This document shows positions 57,013 to 64,000 of a stretch of DNA of 64,000 nt, piece by piece. A model generated the notes under the pieces. That model was not told where the DNA came from. It worked only from the letters and a program-made list of their open reading frames with translations, and made no database searches. The translations under genes were made by a program, and so were the position numbers. The stretch comes from Platycnemis pennipes (lineage: Eukaryota > Arthropoda > Insecta > Odonata > Platycnemididae), in NCBI GenBank assembly GCA_933228895.1, contig OW121856.1:101035027-101099026 (forward strand). Reading direction: 5' to 3'. Each line of letters opens with the position of its first letter. Within the stretch, counting starts at the first letter, position 1.

Positions 57013-58430
57013 AGCCCAACCTGGAGGTTAGGACTGTTTTCATGAGAACTTCTCCATACAAGTCGCAACGGTCATTTATTTCCCCATTCCCACCAGCCCC
57101 ATTCATCCACCACCTCAGACCCCTTTTCCACTGGCGGTCTACAACCACATCGGCTCACTCTCTGCATCAATCAAACACCCAACCGCCCCCATCCTTCTCC
57201 GAGACTCAAGAAAAAAAGTTAAAAAGAGTTCTCTACTCCTCTTTCATGCAGGCCGAACACAAAGAAATCACTACGGCCACACGTTCGCGAGCTCTTCTCA
57301 AGCGTCCGACATCCTTTACGCCGAATGAAGAGCGAGTGGATTCGCTCTCGGGAAGATTTATCGAATTGCCCGTCGGGAAATAAAAAAAATGTCCTAGAGG
57401 GGGGAGGGAGAAAAAATGATTCTGCATTCACTCGGTGATAAAATCGTCAAAACGGCACTTCATTCGTCGTGGGCGAATCATAAAACTGCGGGCTCCAACC
57501 AAAGCATTCTCTTGTGCGTAAAAGATTCTTCGATTAATTTCCAAGTCACCGATAACAAGAAGGACCCACTATTCTGGCTGAATTATTGTGTGATGCGAAA
57601 TAAATAGGATATTATTGCATAAAATGAATTTATATTTATTCATGAGGCTCTAAATGCGCGTACAAACTTTTATTCCCAAGCACTTTTCGTAGGTATATGA
57701 AAATACGTTTTTAATATTTGCACGATGCCAGTCTTATACGATGATAATATGTCATCAGAAACTGTATTTCATTGCAAGCCGGTTTACCCCCACATGCTAT
57801 TCACTATACTATTACGTTACCAGTAAGACCGGGATATACTGATAAAGTGGTTAATGACAACATAGCTATGTAGGCATGGAGTCACCCTTCCACGTGCACT
57901 TGTGGTTGCTGGTATGGCTCTATGCAGATTTAGAAAGCAATATTTTAAGCTTACATCGATTTTATATGCGAAATTAATGAAACATCACATGGTCTGGACT
58001 TTCCTCGCAACGATTGGGACAATAGGCGGCCTTATATTTTTCCTCTAACCGAAGGTTACGGAGAGAAATTACCTCGCGGCCAGATACGTCACCTATTTCG
58101 AATGACCAAAATAAATTATAAATAACTTTTCACCTCTCAATACTCCTCACCATATTGTTATAATGTTGCCAAAACTTTTAGTTAGCAAAAGAAAAACAAC
58201 AACATAGTTATTTTATCCACGGTAGGCGTAACAATTAAGTAGGTACAATAAATACACTACTACGGAGTAGTTAGGAGAACACTTTTTCTAAAAAGAAATC
58301 TAATTTGTTCAACTTGTGCTTACTAAACAAATCGTCACTATGGATAAGTAGTGACATATTTTTTATCACTATACTTGTTTCCCAACAGCTTACATAGTAT
58401 ATCTTCTTACTCGATCGACAAATCGCTGGG
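57013..58430. other. no confident feature
   Basis: C-rich at 57080-57200, then AT-rich. CCACGTGCACTTGTGGTTGC followed by TATGCAGATTTAGA at 57890-57937 may be a very degenerate family-1 retrotransposon tail. No gene. Confidence 0.35.
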
Positions 58431-58970
58431 AAACGCCTCGTAAATATGTTCGCGCTTTCAACTACGCAGTGCGCGGATGTAAAATCATTGCGGAGGCCGT
58501 TGACAACGCCGACCTTTCGCATAATGAGGACAGCACGCCGAACTCGAGAGGCGCCGTCCTCGCTAGCTGTGGCGCCCCGCTCTCCTCTGCGCGCCAAGGC
58601 ACAAGCACCACCAGCCCGCACGCGCCCACGGCTTCAACTGTTCGTCGGGCGACATGAGAGGATGACGCGAACGAAGCCCTCGTCCGAGCGTCGACCCAAA
58701 GACAACATGGAAAGGAACAAGATTCCCACCCCGCCCAGGGCCGCCTCGCCTCGCCATAAAGCAATGCCCTGACGTATGCGCGGGCATAATGGATTAACAA
58801 CAGCGTCAACTCCTTCCCAACCAGTCGTCCCACTCGGGAGACACGTAAACAAAAAACGATCGCCGTCCCCGTCTACTTTCTTCCCGTTCCAAGAAAACAA
58901 ACCTCTAGGGAGAGATTTCACCCGTTATCACCCCCCACGCGACCTTACCACTCACAAGGAGTGACTTCCT
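58431..58970. promoter_or_regulatory. CpG-rich block
   Basis: CpG-dense, balanced C/G composition (GCGCCCCGCTCTCCTCTGCG, CGTCCGAGCGTCGACCC), unlike the strand-biased blocks. Overlapping frames on both strands lack domains. Possible regulatory DNA; no promoter motif fixed. Confidence 0.3.
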
Positions 58971-59095
58971 ACACTGCACTATCAATCATAATGACCTATT
59001 TTTTTTGTCGTGACGCAGAAAGAAAATCGCTATGCCGATATGTCCTTGTTTGGCTTTTTAAGCAATCAATATTATATAATAGACATTTTTAACAG

Positions 59096-59633
59096 TTGTA
59101 ATGGGGTCGTTTACATTTTTTTAAAATGCCGAATCTGATAGGGTTTTTAAAATAAAATACCCGTATTTTTCCGTTCTTCGATCCGTTTATTAGCTCTCTG
59201 GTTACAAGCGGCGAAAACTGATGTTTTTAACCCTTTCGGAAAAGTGGGCGTGCAAAGGACTTGCACGTCATCCACTTCGTCCAATCACAACTGAGGCCGC
59301 GACGCTCCCTTGCCTTATCACACATTGGGACACACAGCTGACTCTGGCAATGGAAGTGATTGCGACAGGATCTCTTCAGGCAGACCTCCCCATCCCTACC
59401 TCCGCTCCCTTCCCGTTCTTCCTCAAAACAGTCAAGGACGGGAGGTGAATGACGCAGATATCCTTAACGCTGCTCGTTTGGTGAGCGTCACCTATTGCTT
59501 ATTTTAATTTTTATTTATGATTGAATGACTCTGGTTAGAAGATTAATCTTTCACTAAAATTCATTTTTCGTTTCCATCTAACGATTTGGTGCACAAAATA
59601 GCGATTTCGGTTCCGAGTAAACGCCCACATTGT
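59096..59633 (+). mobile_element. ~530-bp TIR element (MITE family M1), copy 3
   Basis: Starts AATGGGGTCGTTTAC and ends GTAAACGCCCACATTG (inverted repeats). Internal landmarks match copies at 8.8 and 11.8 kb in order: GCCGAATCTGATAGGGTTT, AACCCTTTCGGAAAAGTGGG, CCAATCACAACTGAGG, TGCGACAGGATCTCTTCAGG, AGTCAAGGACGGGAGGTGAA. Same orientation as the other two. Confidence 0.82.
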
Positions 59634-60100
59634 TGCTGGAAGAGGGCAGTAAATTTATTTTGTCACAGTTCTACATATGCATCTACCGATCACCATACGA
59701 GTCACCATGGGGCATACGGAAGGGGTAAGGTCTATTCCCGGAGAAGCTGAAACGTCTATTGTGAGGAGATTATGCATTTAAATCGCACACGGTCCGTGGG
59801 AATCAGCAATGCTTGAATCTATCGATTCGACAATCTATTGTCATATTTTATAACAAGTCAAATCGGCTGATGTAATGAAGGAGTAATATTATATCTACTT
59901 TCAAATTCCTTCCGTTTTCATTTTTCCTCTATGGAAGAGAGCATATTCAGTTAGAATATTAGGAAAAAGCTTTACTTCTTCCATATACTCGCAGAATAAG
60001 AGGAGTATTGGAACCTACCGTGGACGATCGAAGTAGATACTTAGATATTTCGAATAAGAAGCCAGTGGCCATTCTCGATGTTTTGAAAAATTACTTTCCT
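59634..60100. other. no recognisable feature
   Basis: AT-rich unique sequence; nothing recognised. Confidence 0.4.
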
Positions 60101-60545
60101 CTTTCCCGCCAATTTACCCTCCACTCTCCCCCTTCCCGGTCCGCTCCAAAACCCGTCCCGGGCCCACCATGGCCCTACAACACACCCTCTGCCGTACACA
60201 CTGCCCCGTGATGATCCCTCGAGGACCACGTGTATACACGACAGAGCTCCTCACGCCCACCGCCATTAGCGCCATGCTCTCTTGTTTTTTATGGCCGCCC
60301 ACCCTCCCCCTTTTGAAACCACCCTTAGGGAACATCTCCTTCCCTCGTTTGCCACGAATCTTCCACCCCGCCCCTCGTTTGGATTAGATTCAAGTGAGGC
60401 GATATGGTCGACGGTGACTGAAGGTTCCAATAATGAGCTTAAAGGGTGGGTGGGACTAGGGGCCTCCAGTGGGGCAGACGATTGGGAGGGTTGGCCGGGA
60501 GGGACGGGGGAGAGGGGGTTGGGAGATCGAAACCCTGTTCACAGC
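60101..60545. repeat. C-rich to G-rich block
   Basis: 60110-60380 is C/T-rich and 60440-60530 G-rich (GGGAGGGACGGGGGAGAGGG). Opposed low-complexity frames; no gene. Confidence 0.45.
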
Positions 60546-61540
60546 AGGGCATCCCCGAGCCTATCGCGGAGACTAGTAATTTTCCAAGGGCGCGTGATGA
60601 ATACAGTAAATTACGATCACAAATAACTTCCTCTAAATGGGAGCGCGAGCGATAAATTATCATGATTACGCACGAATACGAAAAAAATTCCGCTGTCCAA
60701 TTACGCCGCTGGGATTTCGAAAAAAAAATTATTCATGATAGGGGTTCGGTTGCTTGCGTGCGTGGAAGAACACAGATTCGATGACAGACTCCGGGATGAA
60801 ATCAAAGAATATTGACAGATTCGAAACTTTGACAAACTGACGATAAGACAAATACGCAATCCAAATTGCTTCATTATCGCTAAAATAGCAGTGATGTATG
60901 AACCCCATTGCACACAGCACGCAGGAGCGTATATTGTCACCCTTCTATACGGAGGAATTAGGTCCTAGTCTTTGGTCTCGAAAGAAAAATATAATTTACT
61001 TTGAATAAAAATTTAATGAGGTACTAAATTAGACTAAACGGAACCCCAAGAGGAAAAAATTCTTAAGCGATAAACTGTATGTATTTCCAAGGCAACGCTG
61101 AAGGTTTCTAATTATTTTGTCAGTATCAGATATGACAAAGGATCTTCTATTAACAAATGAACCGAAATAAATTACTTGTAGGAAGAAATAGAAAAAAGCA
61201 CTAACACATTTTGTGACGAGTGACTTACATAGAAATCAGCAATTAGTCATTTCATTTAAATCAGCCACGTTTCCATAACCAAACAATAATCCATATGCTG
61301 AAGGCATTCATCAAAATTGATTTGTGAACCATTCGGCTGAATTTTCTTTTTGGACTTGCTTCATCTTTTACGACGGAGAGTATACGAAATACGGCGAGGT
61401 GTGTAGACATACTAAGGCTTAAGGCACCTTACAAGACTCTTTCGGACAATTAAAACGGTACAGCGAGGAAAAAAACATGAGAGGCACAAAGGTTACCACC
61501 CCAAACCCGAGGAAAACTGTAAAAAGAGCTATCTGAGGAG
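60546..61540. other. no recognisable feature
   Basis: AT-rich unique DNA; nothing recognised. Confidence 0.4.
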
Positions 61541-63170
61541 TTAATGCTAAAACTAATAACTGGTCGGTGGTCATTGAAAGAATGGGCGAGACTTGGGGCT
61601 CTAAACGGACTAAAGCGGATTCCAGCAGAAAGACTGATCTCGGGGGGAGGTAGAGGGAATGGGGGAACGGAAAAAAAGAGAGCCTGTCCGTTGACCATCG
61701 GCAGACTCCACCGCGTCCAATTTACAAAGAGGAGGAGAAAATAAATGACGAAACAAACAAAGGAAGAACTACGCGCGCGAAATATTTCGAGGAACATCCT
61801 TCCCCCGGAGGCCGACGGGTGGGAGCTGGTATCTTTTTTTAACGCCTGGGAATGAAAAAGGAGAGAATTGAGTAGCGATGAGGAAGAACGCCAGATTCTT
61901 TTGCTTTATGGCAGGCGATGGAGGTCGAAAAAAAGTACATACCCTGCCGGTAGACGAAAAAAAAATATTCCCACAATATCACTGACGCTTGAGGCGTTCT
62001 GAACATTCCTCTATTTCCATCAACTCTCTCACATGAGGGGCAGAAGAGAAGGGGAAGAGTAAAGAGGAAATGAAAGAGAAGCAAACGACCGCTGAAATTA
62101 CAGACGAAGACGGATGCTAAGAATATAACGCATTAAATCAACATTAAGAGAAAAGCACGGCGAAGACGACAATCAGGATGCAATAAATTACGAAGCAAAG
62201 CTCACTGAAAACGGTCATCTGAATGCAAAAAAAGACAGAATACATTATGACTGCTGCCTGCATGGCAGACAAGAACCGCTGAAGATGAAGGATTAAATTA
62301 TGACGCGGGGATTGTTTTTTACCGGAGGAAATCTCGCAAGGATGAAACTGCAATACATACGGCTTTTACGACACATCGTGATCATGAAGAACTCGGATGA
62401 TAGCGCAACAATGCGAAGCGCAAGATGCAATGAAAAAGTAAGGGCAGAGACGCATGGGAAGAAAGGAGTGGACGATATCCAGATGTAACATTAGGAGAAG
62501 GATACGGAAAAAAATGACACCTCAAGGAGAATTTTCCCCGGAAATAAACACCATCACCACCGAGTTCACCTTGGCAGGTGCATTTACCCGTTTTCCTTTC
62601 CAAAACCTTGGAAAACCAGATTGAATTACCGAGAACTCACGAGAAACATGAAAGGGATGTATTCCAACGGAATAAAGAGAAAGTCAGCAAAACCACTGAA
62701 ACGCGATGCTGGAGATTTTTGGAACGAAGTTAACCGCGGCGCATGACGGGTAAAGGAAGGGAAAGACCCCAAAGATGAGAGAAAAGTATACATAAAGTCT
62801 TCGTAATGTAAAAATGGATGCGGGAATTGAAAGAGTTCGCGTGAAGGAGAAGAAGAAACGATTAGATTTTTTTATACATTGGGAGCTTTGGGAAAAAAAT
62901 CGACGGTAATGCACCTTCCGTAAGAAATTGGGCCGGTAAATGGTGGCTGGACGGAGGAGTCTTCGTAGGAGTCAGGTTAAGGTGGGCGGAAGATCAAGGT
63001 GTAAGGGAAAGAGGGAGGGGAACGTAGGAGTGGAGTGGGATATTAGGGCGAGGTTGAAAGATTATGTGGGCCGATTGCCCCCTTTGGCACTTGGGGGATC
63101 CTGAGCAAGGGGGGAGGAGGGGGTGGAAAAAAACACACTCATTCCCTCTCCTAAACACACGCGCGCTGAA
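61541..63170. repeat. diffuse purine-rich region
   Basis: The plus strand is A/G-biased over ~1.6 kb (AAGGAGAGAATTGAG, GAAGAGAAGGGGAAGAGTAA, GGGAAAGAGGGAGGGGAACG). Frames on minus are F/L/S-rich by composition. No gene recognised. Confidence 0.45.
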
Positions 63171-63599
63171 GAGATCACACGGACAAGTGGGTAGAAGATA
63201 ATCTCCAGGAAAACGAAAGAAGAAATGAGAAATTGAGGCAATGGCAAAATGAGACGAGTGGGAGAGTATAGAAATAAAAATGGATCATGGAGAATATTAT
63301 TAATTTGACGCAATTGATGGCCACATCCTGGGACAAAGAGGGTATACTATCGGAACTAATTGGCAATTCAAATGTTCAACGCAAATTTCGCTACGCAGTA
63401 GTGCATGAAACATGCATTGATATTACTAATCTATGCATGATACGGAACTACAGATAAATAGATATGTTACGTGAAATTCTTTCTAACTAGCAATCACTTC
63501 GTAACTTGGTCTCGTTGCGAGTGACTCCTATACCTAACTTGTTTTCTTGCAATAGTATAGATACGAAGATCTTCATCTTGTAATAGTATATTGTAGCTC
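63171..63599. other. no recognisable feature
   Basis: Mixed; repeated CATGCATGA-like strings near 63404-63440. Nothing else. Confidence 0.35.
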
Positions 63600-63695
63600 T
63601 TAATTTGCATGTCAGCAATGCATGCTTGGCGATTTTCACCCCCTGCCACACATCCTAGCGGGTGGCTCGCAAGATATTACGCAGATGTAGATTCC
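63600..63695 (+). mobile_element. non-LTR retrotransposon 3' tail (family 1)
   Basis: TTTTCACCCCCTGCCACACA, then TCCTAGCGGGTGGCTCGCAA and GATATTACGCAGATGTAGAT match the 3' ends at 38.2 kb and 23.95 kb. Only ~95 bp remain, 5'-truncated. Confidence 0.7.
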
Positions 63696-64000
63696 TGCGT
63701 GATTAACGAGCGGTCGCAAAGCTTATTTCCCCACCCAACTTTCCTCGACCACTTCGATCGAAGTGAGTAATCGAGTTGGGTACAATCGTTCACGCCTCAA
63801 GCCGCAAGGAAGTAAAAAAAAGAGCAATAAATCGATTCAACCAACGCTCCCCTACCAACTGAGCAAATAACGGAGAAAGGAGCGCCGACTCCTTCGAGAT
63901 GGCGAAGGAAAACAAAGAAGACGGCGGCTTATCTATTAATGAACACCGACTCCTTGAGGAATCGGCTCCTTCGGTCCCTTATAAAACGCAAATATCTTCA
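63696..64000. other. no recognisable feature
   Basis: Mixed unique sequence. A short direct repeat (CGACTCCTT at 63887 and 63947). Nothing else. Confidence 0.35.

Larger units (their letters stand above)
47006..64000 (-). other. groucho intron upstream of the Q-domain exon (inferred, open at window edge)
   Basis: The gene runs right to left, so this is the intron before the 45-bp exon. I looked for the minus-strand coding pattern of the preceding exon (ending HYVM) and did not find it, so the intron should be at least 16.99 kb. The stretch holds a 183-bp fold-back, a CpG-rich block, a TSD-bounded element, SINE and retrotransposon relics, a 47-bp minisatellite and one ~530-bp TIR element. A missed short exon cannot be excluded by eye. 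Confidence 0.6.

Noticed and set aside
57890..57937. Additional family-1 retrotransposon tail
   Set aside because: Similarity to the CCACAC...GCAGATTTAGA pattern is too diluted to call.
1..64000. CRISPR arrays, rRNA, prophage or bacterial operons
   Set aside because: No regularly spaced repeats, rRNA motifs or compact gene runs; composition and element types are those of an animal nuclear genome.

Overview
This window looks like arthropod, almost certainly insect, intronic DNA. It has no bacterial-style gene density and no long convincing reading frame. Many decayed transposable elements are present: tRNA-derived SINEs, non-LTR retrotransposon 3' ends, and terminal-inverted-repeat and fold-back elements. 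AT-rich unique sequence alternates with purine/pyrimidine-asymmetric blocks. Species cannot be assigned from sequence alone. The element types and intron size suggest a large-genome insect, possibly hemimetabolous, but that is a guess.

The one coding feature I can defend is a 45-bp internal exon on the minus strand at 46961-47005. It translates to YYEMSYGLNVEMHKQ, in frame and flanked by canonical splice sites. This peptide is a core segment of the N-terminal Q (tetramerisation) domain of the co-repressor Groucho/TLE. I found neither the preceding Q-domain exon (higher coordinates) nor the following one (lower coordinates). The window is therefore most simply read as two large groucho introns, at least 16.99 kb upstream and at least 46.96 kb downstream, with one micro-exon between them.

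Layout. 1-8.6 kb: unique AT-rich DNA, purine/pyrimidine blocks and one retrotransposon relic (4.7 kb). 8.6-15.4 kb: two copies of a ~530-bp TIR element, a tRNA-derived SINE (10.8 kb), a CpG-rich block (11.2-11.6 kb) and a short palindromic element (15 kb). 17-22.2 kb: purine blocks, a 306-bp fold-back element (20.8 kb) and the second copy of a ~219-bp unclassified repeat (first copy 13.4 kb). 22.9-24 kb: a CR1/Jockey-type reverse-transcriptase relic split by a near-perfect 71-bp-arm palindrome. 25.5-27.6 kb: a sharp purine-to-pyrimidine switch, a GATATCG-rich tract and an alternating-dinucleotide tract. 28.9 kb: a second retrotransposon family. 29-38 kb: mostly featureless. 38-40.1 kb: a retrotransposon tail, then two TIR/fold-back elements side by side. 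43.2-43.8 kb: a 560-bp palindromic element. 44.7-46.6 kb: minus-strand SINEs. 47.0 kb: the groucho exon. 48.7 kb: a 183-bp fold-back. 50.4-51.6 kb: an element bounded by a 10-bp target duplication. 56.5-57.0 kb: a GATATCG-rich tract with a 47-bp minisatellite. 59.1-59.6 kb: the third TIR-element copy. 61.5-63.2 kb: purine-rich DNA. 63.6 kb: a retrotransposon tail.

No system of cooperating genes is present. The notable content is the groucho micro-exon and a dense, partly nested set of inverted-repeat elements. Two of these carry a stem-loop followed by GAAAC that resembles half of a hammerhead ribozyme core. Identifications come from reading the sequence; no database search was run.
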